64,000 nucleotides of DNA, taken from Fimbriiglobus ruber. Its GTDB lineage: Bacteria; Planctomycetota; Planctomycetia; Gemmatales; Gemmataceae. Under the pieces are notes generated by a model. It was given only the letters and a program-made list of their open reading frames with translations. It had not been told where the DNA came from and did no database searches. The stretch covers positions 543,460 to 607,459 of the forward strand of contig NZ_NIDE01000020.1 of NCBI RefSeq assembly GCF_002197845.1. Reading direction: 5' to 3'. The position numbers were made by a program, and so were the translations under genes. Positions 8,497-17,013 of the stretch are shown in pieces; positions within the stretch are counted from its first letter, which is position 1; each line of letters opens with the position of its first letter.

Positions 8497-8552
8497 TTGG
8501 AGTCCCGGCTTCAGCCGGTTCGAGGTCTGGTCGGCTGAAGCCGGAACTCCAA
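8497..8552. repeat. 21-bp near-perfect inverted repeat between convergent genes
   Basis: Left arm 8497-8517 (TTGGAGTCCCGGCTTCAGC...) and right arm 8532-8552 pair over 21 bp with one mismatch and a 14-nt loop. It sits between the SWIM gene (stop 8484) and the HlyD-like gene (stop 8560), so it can terminate both. The arm length is greater than a typical terminator and suggests a dispersed palindromic element. Confidence 0.75.
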
Positions 8553-8559
8553 CAGCCGA

Positions 8560-10104
8560 TCACGGCTTCTTTTCCGTCGCCGGTGCTGGGGTAATAGGTT
8601 CGTTTCTCGCGCGGAGGTATTGGCCGGCTTGCGGGCCGGTCGGTGCCTCGCGGACGAAGACGTAAGGAACCACGGACGTGCCGGCGAACAACGGTGCCTC
8701 CGGCGGCGGGGGTTCGGTCAGGTCGACCCGGACAGGCAACCGCTGGACCACCTTCACGAAGTTCCCGGTCGCGTTCTGGGGAGGCAAGAGGGAGAGGGTC
8801 GACCCGGTGCCGGTCGAGAACCCGGACACCCGCCCGGCGTACACCCGGCGGCTGCCGTACATATCCACATGCAGGTCAACGCGCTGGCCAATTCGGACGT
8901 CCGCGAGCTGTGTTTCCTTGAAGTTGCAGTCGATCCAAATATCGGTCAGCGATCGGATAGTCATGATTTGTTGCCCGGTGGTCACGTAATTCCCCGGGTT
9001 GATGTTCCGCCGGCCGATGACGCCATCGATCTCGGCCCGCACCTCGCAATAGCTGAGGTCGAGCTGGGCCTGGGCCAAATCCTTCTCGGCCTGAAGGACC
9101 TTGGCATTCGCCTGGATCACGGCCGGGGCCTTGGGGAGCAGGTCTCTGAGAACGCGGTCGACGTTGCGGCCCTGCATGTCCCGTTCGCGGAACTTCTCGA
9201 TGACGGCGATCGGGGTGTCCTCGGACAGGGGGAGGTCGAAGTCCGAACTGAACTGGGCAACGGTTTGCACCAGCTCGGCCAGCGCCTGCCGGACGCTGGA
9301 AAAGGTCTGATTCAGATTCGGCGGCGTCTGCATGAGTTCGGCCCATCCGGGCGCATCATCCGCCCAGTCGGCAACCTGATCCCAGCGGGTCGGCGTCGGT
9401 TTCAGGCCGAGCCCGACGCGGACTTGAGCCACTTCCTCCAGGGCTTGACGGAGTTGCGCATCCGCCACACTGACCACCTGCCGCCGCTGGTCGAGTTCTT
9501 CCTGGCTGATGGCACTCCCCGAGGCCAGCTTCTCGGACCGCTTGAAGTCGGCCCGCGCCCGCCGGAGCGTCGCCTGGTCGGCGCGGAGGGCGGCGACCCG
9601 GGCGCGGAGTAGCGCGACCTGGTTGTCGACCTGCTGCACGGCCGTTTCGAGCTTCCACCGCTGGCTGCGGGCCAGGGCCTCGGTCGCCTTCACCTGCGAC
9701 AAGGCGGCCGTCGCGTCGGCCCGGGCCGAGTCGAGTGCCGCCTGCTTGATGGCAACCTTCACGCGGTACGGCTCGGGGTCGAGCCGGACGAGGAGATCAC
9801 CTTTCGCCACCCGGTAATTGTCGTCGACGAAAACTTCCGCGACCTGACCCCCGACCCGCGGGGCCACGAACGTGATGTGGCTGTTCACGTAAGCGTCGTC
9901 GGTCGACACCGTGGTGAACGCCCGAACGGCCGTCGGGTACAGGAACCAGCCAAGGGCCACAACTACGAGGAGAGCAACGACCAGGAAAATCAGTCGGCGT
10001 CGGTGGCGCGGCTCTGGCGGGGGAGGGACCGCCGGGTCCGGAACGGGGGTGTGGTCAGTCGCCACGGCAGGGCCGGACGAAGCGGCAGGGGAAGCAGCGT
10101 CCAT
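8560..10104 (-). CDS. HlyD/EmrA-like membrane fusion protein
   Basis: 514 residues from the ATG at 10104. A Pro-rich cytoplasmic tail of about 35 residues precedes one membrane helix (LIFLVVALLVVVALGWFLY). Then come the beta-barrel/lipoyl half (TTVSTDDAYVNSHITFVAP), a long coiled-coil hairpin with heptads (residues 120-350, longer than in E. coli EmrA), the second lipoyl half (AEIDGVIGRRNINPGNYV) and the EmrA hallmark TGTGSTLSLLPPQNATGNF with VQRLPVRV. It is the periplasmic adaptor of a tripartite MFS or ABC exporter. No inner-membrane transporter or TolC-like gene is adjacent, so the partner is encoded elsewhere. Confidence 0.9.
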   Translation of the reverse strand: MDAASPAASSGPAVATDHTPVPDPAVPPPPEPRHRRRLIFLVVALLVVVALGWFLYPTAVRAFTTVSTDDAYVNSHITFVAPRVGGQVAEVFVDDNYRVAKGDLLVRLDPEPYRVKVAIKQAALDSARADATAALSQVKATEALARSQRWKLETAVQQVDNQVALLRARVAALRADQATLRRARADFKRSEKLASGSAISQEELDQRRQVVSVADAQLRQALEEVAQVRVGLGLKPTPTRWDQVADWADDAPGWAELMQTPPNLNQTFSSVRQALAELVQTVAQFSSDFDLPLSEDTPIAVIEKFRERDMQGRNVDRVLRDLLPKAPAVIQANAKVLQAEKDLAQAQLDLSYCEVRAEIDGVIGRRNINPGNYVTTGQQIMTIRSLTDIWIDCNFKETQLADVRIGQRVDLHVDMYGSRRVYAGRVSGFSTGTGSTLSLLPPQNATGNFVKVVQRLPVRVDLTEPPPPEAPLFAGTSVVPYVFVREAPTGPQAGQYLRARNEPITPAPATEKKP

Positions 10105-10381
10105 ACGAACGTATCCTCCACAGGGGCAGTCTCTTTCTCCCCAACATGATTTAGCGATACAGATTTTAGAGGCACGTAAACCCAGCAAGAATCCGGCCGG
10201 TTACCGTTTTGCGTGGAACGGTTTTGGTCGCAACCTTCGTGCTGGCCAGCGACAAGGACTCGTTAGCATTTCGGCAACGGGACGGTTTGCACGATTGCCC
10301 CTGTCCTTTCTTGCGGTCGGCACAACGCTTGCGGCATTTTCTCACCACATTTCGCCCGTACCTGCTGATTGAGGATCAATC

Positions 10382-11065
10382 ATGGTCGTGTTCGGAAACG
10401 CCTGGTTGGGCATTTGGGTCGGTGCCGTCGCCCTCGGAATCGTCGGCGGTTTGGCAGCCGTGGCGACCGCGGCAGAGCCCGAGGTCAAGGGGACAAGTCT
10501 GAAGGGCAAGCGGGTGGCTGTTCTCGTAACCGACGGCTTCGAGCAACCCGAGATGGTCGAACCCCGGAAAGCCCTGGACGCGGCGGGCGCGAAAACGGTC
10601 CTCGTGTCGCCCAAACCGGGTCACGTGAAGGCCTGGAACTCGACCGATTGGGGCGATCAATTCCCGGTCGACCAATCGCTGGACGACGCGAAGCCGGACG
10701 AGTTCGACGCCCTGCTCCTCCCGGGCGGGGTCATGAACCCGGACAAACTTCGCCTGAATCCCAAGGCGGTCCAATTCGTAAAAGCATTCGCCGAAGCCGA
10801 GAAGCCGATCGCGGCGATCTGTCACGGACCGTGGACGCTGATTGAAGCGGACGCCGTCCGCGGCCACACGCTCACGTCGTGGCCGTCGCTGCAAACGGAC
10901 ATCCGCAACGCGGGCGGAACCTGGGTCGACGGTGAAGTCGTGTCGGATCACGGGTTGGTCACGAGCCGAAAGCCATCGGACATACCGGCGTTCAACCGTG
11001 CGATGATCGAGAGCTTCGGCGGCTCGAAGAATCGACCTGCGGCGCCGCCCACGACCAAACGGTAA
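10382..11065 (+). CDS. DJ-1/PfpI-family protein with N-terminal signal or anchor
   Basis: 227 residues. A hydrophobic N-terminal segment (residues 4-32) ending ATAAEP looks like a signal peptide. The rest is a PfpI/DJ-1 domain: KRVAVLVTDGFEQPEMVEP, the LLLPGG strand, and the nucleophile elbow AAICHGPW with the conserved Cys followed by His. Members include general stress proteins such as YhbO, glyoxalases and deglycases, mostly cytoplasmic. An export signal on this fold is uncommon but seen in planctomycetes. The gene is divergent from the HlyD-like gene (278-bp gap without another gene). Confidence 0.85.
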   Translation: MVVFGNAWLGIWVGAVALGIVGGLAAVATAAEPEVKGTSLKGKRVAVLVTDGFEQPEMVEPRKALDAAGAKTVLVSPKPGHVKAWNSTDWGDQFPVDQSLDDAKPDEFDALLLPGGVMNPDKLRLNPKAVQFVKAFAEAEKPIAAICHGPWTLIEADAVRGHTLTSWPSLQTDIRNAGGTWVDGEVVSDHGLVTSRKPSDIPAFNRAMIESFGGSKNRPAAPPTTKR

Positions 11066-11110
11066 ATTCGCAACCAGGGTGAGTCTCGAACGAATCGTCA
11101 AATCGGCTAA

Positions 11111-12042
11111 GAAACCATCTCAGAAAGTATAATGTACCAGGGCAGGAGGTTACGGGAAATCGCGGAGCGAGTGTATGACGGCGGACAGAGAATCGATCCT
11201 TCCGACGATCTGGGAGGTATCCGATGATTTATGGGCGAGGATCGAACCGATCCTTGCGGCGGCCTGGCCTCGGCGAGACCCCCGTGGTCGGCATCACGCG
11301 GATTGGCGTAGGTGCCTGAACGGGATCATCTACCAGATGCGGACCGGGTGCCAATGGAATGCGTTGCCCAAGGTGCTGGGTGACGACAGCACGGTTCACC
11401 GTTGGTATCAACGCTGGTGTCGCTTGGGTGTGATGGAAAAGATCTGGGCGGATCTGGTCCAGACATGTGATGATCTGGGGCAAGTCCATTGGGACTGGCA
11501 GAGCGCTGACGGGTGCATGGGGAAGGCCCGTCACGGCGGCGACCACATCGGCAAAAACCCAACGGATCGAGGGAAAAACGGGACGAAGCGGAGCATCGTG
11601 GTGGACGAACAGGGTGGACCACTGGGGGTGGTCATTGACGGGGCGAATCGACACGATGCGAAGTTATTGAAGGCGACGATCGAGGCGATCGTCATCGAGC
11701 GGCCGGATCCCAAAGAACACGAGCAACATCTGTGTTTGGATAAAGCGTACGATAATCCGTCCGGCCAGTCTGCGGCGAGTGAGGCCCAATACACCCCTCA
11801 CATCCGCCGAATCGGCGAGGAGAAGACAACGGTCACGGCCAAGCACCCGGATGGCAAGCCGCGTCGTTGGGTGGTTGAGCGTACCCTGAGTTGGCTGAAT
11901 CGTTGCCGAGCCATCTTGGTCCGTTATGCAAAAAACGGAAAGAATTATTTGGGCTTAGTCCAGTTAGCGTGTTCCTTGATCTGGTATCGTAGACTCTTCC
12001 GCCTCAATGGGTTAGGTTGACGCCTATTTTGAGATGGTTTCT
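11111..12042 (+). mobile_element. IS5-family insertion sequence, complete
   Basis: 932 bp bounded by inverted repeats: left GAAACCATCTCA, right TGAGATGGTTTC. It is flanked by TAA at 11108-11110 and 12043-12045, a 3-bp TNA target duplication as in the IS1031 subgroup. It contains one transposase gene and appears intact. Confidence 0.88.
11175..12020 (+). CDS. IS5-family transposase
   Basis: 281 residues, full length. The N-terminal DUF4096-type region reads LWARIEPILAAAWPRRDPRG with GIIYQMRTGCQWNALP. The DDE catalytic domain follows, with the first Asp in WQSADGCMGK, the second in VVIDGANRHD / LCLDKAYD, and the Glu in RRWVVERTLSWLNRCRAI. It would cut and paste its own element. The host gene density on both sides suggests that it landed in an intergenic region downstream of the PfpI-like gene. 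Confidence 0.92.
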   Translation: MTADRESILPTIWEVSDDLWARIEPILAAAWPRRDPRGRHHADWRRCLNGIIYQMRTGCQWNALPKVLGDDSTVHRWYQRWCRLGVMEKIWADLVQTCDDLGQVHWDWQSADGCMGKARHGGDHIGKNPTDRGKNGTKRSIVVDEQGGPLGVVIDGANRHDAKLLKATIEAIVIERPDPKEHEQHLCLDKAYDNPSGQSAASEAQYTPHIRRIGEEKTTVTAKHPDGKPRRWVVERTLSWLNRCRAILVRYAKNGKNYLGLVQLACSLIWYRRLFRLNGLG

Positions 12043-12127
12043 AAGGCGTTCGGTAGTTGGCCCACTCCAACCAACCTGGGAAACTCCTCGCGACGCGACC
12101 TTCCAGGCCGTGCCGCGAGGCAGTTGA

Positions 12128-12272
12128 GCCGTGGTGCCTGGGAGCATTTTTTGCATTTATTGCGCTGAACCCCCCTGTTTTGAGACGGGCGCGTCTCCGC
12201 GACTGCTGGGCCGTGGCGCCTGGGAGCATTTTTTGCATTTATTGCGCTGACCCTCCTGTTTTGAGACGGGTG
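12128..12272. repeat. two direct copies of a ~64-bp intergenic repeat
   Basis: Copies at 12128-12191 and 12210-12272 share GCCGTGG.GCCTGGGAGC, ATTTTTTGCATTTATTGCGC and CCTGTTTTGAGACGGG with a few substitutions. They lie in the 370-bp gap between the IS5 element and the PQQ-repeat gene. No gene is visible in the gap. The unit looks like a dispersed intergenic repeat. Confidence 0.75.
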
Positions 12273-12336
12273 GGGAACCCCGGCTATCGAGGCGTAGCCG
12301 CACTCAGACACGGGACGAAATTTCGTTTGGTAGTGC

Positions 12337-12382
12337 CAAGAACGCCGCGGGCGTGGACTTGTCCACGCCCGCGGCGTTCTTG
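12337..12382. repeat. perfect 22-bp palindrome with 2-nt loop
   Basis: Arms 12337-12358 (CAAGAACGCCGCGGGCGTGG...) and 12361-12382 are exactly complementary with only TT between them. It lies 31 bases beyond the stop of the PQQ-repeat gene (minus strand, 12413), so it could end that transcript. The near-absence of a loop in DNA form is cruciform-like. No T-run follows. Confidence 0.8.
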
Positions 12383-12412
12383 AATGATTCCGCACAATTC
12401 CGGTCGAGGTAC

Positions 12413-13753
12413 TCACCGTTCTTCGATGGCGAACAGGTGTTTTTCCCCACGGAGGAACAGCGTTTTCCCCGCGATCGCCGGAGAGGCGTCGATGGGCTCG
12501 TTTAACTTGTTCGTGGCCAATACCTCCACCTCGGCCGCGGCCTTGATGACCAGGGTCGTGCCCAGCCGGTCGACAAAATAGAGACGGCCGGCGGCGGCGA
12601 CCGGCGATGCGTAAAACGACGACACGCCCGACAACCGCTCGCCCGCCAAAAGGGGTTTCCCGGTCTTCGCGTCGAGGACGGTCAGGATTTGCGTGTTGCC
12701 TTCCGTGAAATAGAGTCGGCCGTCGACGAGGATCGGGGAGGGCACGTAAGGCGTGCCCTTGCCGTATTTCCAAACCACCTTGCCGGCCGAGTCCGTCAGG
12801 TCGCCGGTCGCCCCGAGCGGGACGGCCACGGCGGCCGCCCGCTGGTAGCCGCTCACCACGTACGCGACCCCGTCTGCCGTGACCGCCGACGGGATGGCGT
12901 TCGTCGTCATCCCGCCCACTTCCCAGATCACCTTGCCGTCCGCCAGGTCGTGCGACCGGACCCGCTTGGTCCCGTTCACGATCACCTGGGTTTTGCCGTC
13001 GTATTCCACAACCAGCGGCGTGTTCCAGCTCGTCCTCTCGTCTCGCTTCGCCTCCCAGCGGGTCTGACCAGTGGCTGCGTCGAGGGCGATCAGTTTCGAG
13101 TCAGCTTCCTGGTCCCAGTTCAAAATCAGGTAGTCGCCGTGGACGACCGGCGTGACGGCTTCGCCCCACCCCAGGCGGGTGTTCATGCGGCCCAGGTCGC
13201 GCTTCCACAACAGATTGCCCGCCAGGTCGTAAGCGAAAATCCCGAAGGAACCGAACGAAACGTAGAGCCGCTTACCGTCGGTGGCCGGCGAGCCGGCGGC
13301 GTAGGAGTGGGTCGGGTGGTGCCCCTCGTGCGGGACGGCTTCGGTGGCCGTGTGCTGCCATTTCGTCCGCCCCGTTTGCCGGTCCAGGCTCATGACCTCG
13401 AACCGGTAGTAGTGCGTCGGCGGGCTCGTCTTGGTGTCAAACCGGGGGTCGCGCTTGGGCAACTCCTCGGGCTTCGCCTCCCGGTCGGTCTTCGCGGCGC
13501 TGACGACGAACACCTGGTCGCCCCAAACGATCGGCGACGCGCTACCGCGGCCGGGAAGTTCGACCTTCCACTTGATGTTGGTTTTCGCGTCCCACGTAAC
13601 CGGCGGGTTCGCGCCGGGCGGGGCGACGCCGACCGCGGACGGCCCCCGCCACGACGGCCAGTTCTCGGCCGCCGGCTGAGGCGGGGACGGGTCTGCCGCG
13701 ACGACGACCGCCGCGAGGGCAAACGCGGCCGCCAGTGACAGGGCTTTCCGCAT
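12413..13753 (-). CDS. secreted PQQ-like beta-propeller repeat protein
   Basis: 446 residues from the ATG at 13753. There is a signal peptide (residues 1-20, ending VVVAADP), then NWPSWRGPSAVGVAP, the conserved 'W-x-x-W-R-G-P' start seen in planctomycete PQQ-binding-like propellers. About seven WD-like blades follow with repeats such as VIWEVGG, KIVWKYGKG and TQILTVLDAKTGKPL. The family includes BamB and quinoprotein dehydrogenases; no catalytic Ca/PQQ residues can be pointed to, so a structural or binding role is more likely. It is monocistronic, with a strong palindrome after the stop. Confidence 0.85.
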   Translation of the reverse strand: MRKALSLAAAFALAAVVVAADPSPPQPAAENWPSWRGPSAVGVAPPGANPPVTWDAKTNIKWKVELPGRGSASPIVWGDQVFVVSAAKTDREAKPEELPKRDPRFDTKTSPPTHYYRFEVMSLDRQTGRTKWQHTATEAVPHEGHHPTHSYAAGSPATDGKRLYVSFGSFGIFAYDLAGNLLWKRDLGRMNTRLGWGEAVTPVVHGDYLILNWDQEADSKLIALDAATGQTRWEAKRDERTSWNTPLVVEYDGKTQVIVNGTKRVRSHDLADGKVIWEVGGMTTNAIPSAVTADGVAYVVSGYQRAAAVAVPLGATGDLTDSAGKVVWKYGKGTPYVPSPILVDGRLYFTEGNTQILTVLDAKTGKPLLAGERLSGVSSFYASPVAAAGRLYFVDRLGTTLVIKAAAEVEVLATNKLNEPIDASPAIAGKTLFLRGEKHLFAIEER

Positions 13754-13897
13754 CAAACGTCTCCTGAAAGGCGCGAGAACGGTCGGCAGACCTACCGGAT
13801 ACCGGCGCCCACATGAGCGGATCACGGCCGGCCGCGGTCTCAGTCCAATATAAGGAGACACCGCTTCGGTATCCCGTTGCGCCAGGTCAGAATGTCA

Positions 13898-14170
13898 CTA
13901 GCTCAGCAAGGATAGCCTGACGCTGTCCCGCGAAACGCGGGGCTTGGTATCGCCGGACGTTCCCCGGGCGAGTCGTTCTGCTATCCCCTCACTCTCGATC
14001 CCGGAGCGGACCAGGAGATTGACCCCGGGACGAGCGAGTTCCATCATTTCCCACTCGTCCTGATCGCAGACGCCGTTCGGACCGACCACTTCGCCACGGA
14101 GCCGGGTCTGGTAGATCACCCACGTCTCGGAGGCTCGGACCTGCGCTTGTTGCCGTTTAACCAGTTTCAT
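13898..14170 (-). CDS. hypothetical protein
   Basis: 90 residues. The start ATG at 14170 is preceded by GGGGAG. The sequence is mixed and charged (MKLVKRQQAQVRASETW start) with no recognised domain, signal or membrane segment. Its composition resembles neighbouring genes, so it may be real. It is separated from the ArsR-type gene by about 410 bases in which no convincing gene is seen. No function is proposed. Confidence 0.45.
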   Translation of the reverse strand: MKLVKRQQAQVRASETWVIYQTRLRGEVVGPNGVCDQDEWEMMELARPGVNLLVRSGIESEGIAERLARGTSGDTKPRVSRDSVRLSLLS

Positions 14171-14582
14171 ATCTCCCCATCCTCCGAAGGATTCCCGGGC
14201 CAACTGTTCATTGTCGTCTATCGGAGTGCGGCATGATATGACGTGTATTGAAATTTTTTACAGGTCGCGTTTCCTTCGACAGTTGGGCTCTCATCCGCTG
14301 TACGCCGCGGGCCCACGACGGGTCGGAGGAGATACCTCGTCGACGGAACGTCCATCCCGGTTGCTGGCACATCGTCCGCATTTTGAAGGAGTGCGGTCGA
14401 AGCCGGGCACTCGTCATGAACAGCCTGACCGTCGAGCAGCCCAGTCAGCTCGGACGACCAGGCGCTGAGCCATTGGCGCGGGGCCGCGGAGCCCCATGCG
14501 AGGGAACGTGCTGAGGTCGATGTGACTTGGGAAATCGTAGGCCGCGCCGTTGGGAGTCCCAACGGCCGCCTCACAAAACCCG
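14171..14582. other. spacer without a convincing gene
   Basis: Several overlapping frames are open on both strands, but none has a plausible start site, domain or codon pattern. One minus-strand frame downstream of the ArsR-type gene reads YDFPSHIDLSTFPRMGL and could be a gene remnant. Confidence 0.4.
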
Positions 14583-14891
14583 CTATTTCGCCGAGACGAT
14601 TTCGATGCGGCACCAGCCGAAGTCCAGAGAAATGGTCTCGCCGATCGAGAAGTACTTCGAGTCAAGGGAGTATTCGACGTGCCGGCCGTGCTTCTCGTTT
14701 ATGACCAATCCGGCTTGGCGGAGAATGCTCAGGTGATGAGAAACGTTGACGATCTCGATATTCAGGTGCCGGGCCAGTTCGGTCACATTCTTCTTGCCCG
14801 TGAGCAATAGTTCAATGATGCGGATGCGGGTCTGCTCGGCGATCGCCTGAACGAGTTCGGCGCAGATCTTCGCATTTTTATGATCGATCAT
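14583..14891 (-). CDS. ArsR/SmtB-type winged-helix regulator
   Basis: 102 residues from the ATG at 14891 (a GTG seven codons earlier is possible). The ArsR fold is clear: ICAELVQAIAEQTRIRIIEL, then the helix-turn-helix GKKNVTELARHLNIEIVNVS followed by HHLSILRQAGLV, and the wing EKHGRHVEYSLD. The metal-binding CVC motif of the ArsR class is absent at the usual recognition-helix position, so it may sense something else. It is likely a repressor of its own or a neighbouring gene, but no obvious target is adjacent. Confidence 0.85.
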   Translation of the reverse strand: MIDHKNAKICAELVQAIAEQTRIRIIELLLTGKKNVTELARHLNIEIVNVSHHLSILRQAGLVINEKHGRHVEYSLDSKYFSIGETISLDFGWCRIEIVSAK

Positions 14892-15562
14892 TTCGCGCGA
14901 GTCCTGTGGCACGTAGCAATGAGTTACGGACGACAGTCCAGGGCGCGGAAGCCGTATCCGAAAAGTAAATTTGTCAGCGACGCTTCGGGCATTTTATTGT
15001 TCCCGAGCGAAACAAAAGCGGATTTACCAGTTTTGCTCCCTCTCGTGCAATCACATCCCCCATCGCTTCGGCACAAACCCTTCCTCCAGATTGATGTCCG
15101 CGAACAGGCTACCCGCCGCTTCTCGCGCGACCGCCCTTTCTTTCACTTTACGTCACGCCGCCGCCTAATCCTTTACACTCCGCGGCTCGTAAGGTTCCGA
15201 CCCCGACCGGCACACTTCACGGTGCGCTCGATCCCAGCTGACGGGCCGCTTCTCGAACGAGCCGTCGCGGCTCGTTCGCCTTTTGAAAAAGCGGCTTTGG
15301 TGAAGATACCGGGGGAGTCGGGCGTCGAAATTTCCCCAGCCCGAATGCCCGTCCGCGGGTGACTACCACACAGGATAAATCGTTCCGGCGTTGAAACTGA
15401 AGCCTTACAACGTCTGGAGACGCGGGCCGCGCCGGAAAAATTGGCTCGCATAAACGCTTAATGCTAGTCTGATGGAAGCTCATAATTTCACTCGACGCAT
15501 GAGCTTATTGTAAGATAAATTTTATTGCTATTATTTCATATTAAAAATAATGGTACTGCCGG
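14892..15562. other. long intergenic region upstream of the sensor kinase
   Basis: About 670 bases without a supported gene. It contains the hairpin at 15254-15278 (11-bp stem CGAACGAGCCG / CGGCTCGTTCG, TCG loop). From 15480 onward there is an AT-rich stretch (ATAAATTTTATTGCTATT...) that contrasts with the surrounding GC-rich DNA and is the best candidate for the promoter of the kinase gene at 15563. Confidence 0.5.
15254..15278. terminator. hairpin in the pre-kinase spacer
   Basis: Perfect 11-bp stem with a 3-nt loop, followed on the + strand by CCTTTTG. Terminator-like, but no transcript obviously ends here. Confidence 0.4.
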
Positions 15563-16993
15563 ATGTGGGATTTTTTGAGTCGGTTGTTCGACCCGACCGG
15601 GTTCCCGCCCCGATGGCACTGCGGAAGCTGGACGCCCGCCCACGGCTGGCTGCATATCCTGTCCGACGCGAGCGTGTGCGCGGCCTACTTCGTGATCCCG
15701 TGCATCCTGACGTATTACTTGCTGCGGCAACGGGGTTGGCCGTTTCGCCGCATCCAGTTGCTATTCGTCGCGTTCATCCTGGCGTGCGGGACGACGCATC
15801 TGATGGAGGCGGTCATCTTCTGGTGGCCCGCCTACCGCCTGGCCGGTGTCCTTAAACTGTTGACCGCCCTCATTTCGTGGGCGACCGTGCTGGCCCTCGT
15901 CCGAGTCACGCCGGAGGTGCTGTCCCTCCGCTCCCCGCAAGAACTGGAAGCCGAGATCGCCGAGCGGAAGCGGGTCGAGGACGCCTTCCGGACGAGCGAG
16001 GAGCGCTTCCGCCACCTGGTCGAAGGGGTGGAGGATTACGCCATCTACATGCTCGATCCGGCCGGGAACATCGCCAGCTGGAATTCGGGGGCGGAGCGCA
16101 TCACCGGGTACAGTTCCGAGGAAGTCATCGGGCAGCACTTTTCCCGCTTCTACCTGCCGGAAGAGATCGCCATAGGCCACCCGCTGCGGGAACTCCGGGC
16201 GGCCGTCTCCGAGGGGCGGTACGAAGAAGAAGGGCGGCGGGTGCGCAAGGACGGCACGGTGTACTGGGCCGTCGTCACGATCACCCCCCTGAACGACCGC
16301 GAGGGCCGCCACGTCGGCTTCGCCAAGGTGATTCGGAACGTCAGCAAGAGGAAGGCGGCCGCGGAACAGATGGAGGCGTCGCTCCGGGAGAAGGAGGTGT
16401 TGCTCAAGGAAATTCACCACCGGGTCAAAAACAACCTGCAGATCATTTCGACCCTGCTCGACCTCCAGTCCGACCACACGACGGACCCGCAAGCCCTGGC
16501 GATGTTTAAGGAGAGCCGGGGGCGGGTGCGGTCGATGGCCCTGATCCACGAACGCCTGTACCGTTCACAGGACATGGCCCGCGTCGACTTTTCCGGGTAC
16601 GTCCGACAACTGGCCGACGACCTCTACCGCGGCTACAAAGCGTTCGGCGACATCGGCCTCGAACTCGACGTGAACGTCCCCCCCCTACCCATCGACGTCG
16701 CCATCCCGTGCGGGCTACTTTTGAACGAACTGATGTCGAACTGCTTCAAACACGCCTTCGCCGACCGACAAACCGGGTGCATTCGGGTGTCGCTGAACCA
16801 GGACGACGGCAAGACCAACGTCCTGGTCGTCGCTGACGACGGCCCCGGGTTCCCCGCCGGCGTCGATTTCCGCGATACAACATCATTCGGCTTGCAGCTG
16901 GTGAACACCCTCGTCCGCCAACTCGGCGGGGAGATCGAATTGATTACGGGACGGGGGACGACCTTTCGCGTCCGGTTCCCCGACAGGAAGTAA
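15563..16993 (+). CDS. histidine kinase with ethylene-receptor-like membrane sensor, PAS and HisKA_2
   Basis: 476 residues. Residues 30-120 form three membrane helices that resemble the ethylene-binding domain of plant ETR1 helix by helix: SDASVCAAYFVIP (Asp35, Tyr42, Ile46, Pro47), FVAFILACGTTHLMEAV (Cys75 and His79, the copper-binding C-x3-H pair) and LKLLTALISWATVLALV (Lys98). A PAS domain follows (about 140-265, NIASWNSGAERITGYSSEE). Then comes a HisKA_2-type phosphoacceptor helix with IHHRVKNNLQIISTLLDLQS (about residue 290) and a HATPase (LLLNELMSNCFKHAF, VADDGPGFP). It is a membrane sensor kinase, 20 bp upstream of the hybrid kinase gene at 17014 and likely cotranscribed with it. Confidence 0.93.
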   Translation: MWDFLSRLFDPTGFPPRWHCGSWTPAHGWLHILSDASVCAAYFVIPCILTYYLLRQRGWPFRRIQLLFVAFILACGTTHLMEAVIFWWPAYRLAGVLKLLTALISWATVLALVRVTPEVLSLRSPQELEAEIAERKRVEDAFRTSEERFRHLVEGVEDYAIYMLDPAGNIASWNSGAERITGYSSEEVIGQHFSRFYLPEEIAIGHPLRELRAAVSEGRYEEEGRRVRKDGTVYWAVVTITPLNDREGRHVGFAKVIRNVSKRKAAAEQMEASLREKEVLLKEIHHRVKNNLQIISTLLDLQSDHTTDPQALAMFKESRGRVRSMALIHERLYRSQDMARVDFSGYVRQLADDLYRGYKAFGDIGLELDVNVPPLPIDVAIPCGLLLNELMSNCFKHAFADRQTGCIRVSLNQDDGKTNVLVVADDGPGFPAGVDFRDTTSFGLQLVNTLVRQLGGEIELITGRGTTFRVRFPDRK

Positions 16994-17013
16994 CCCGAGG
17001 CAGGAACCGGCCG

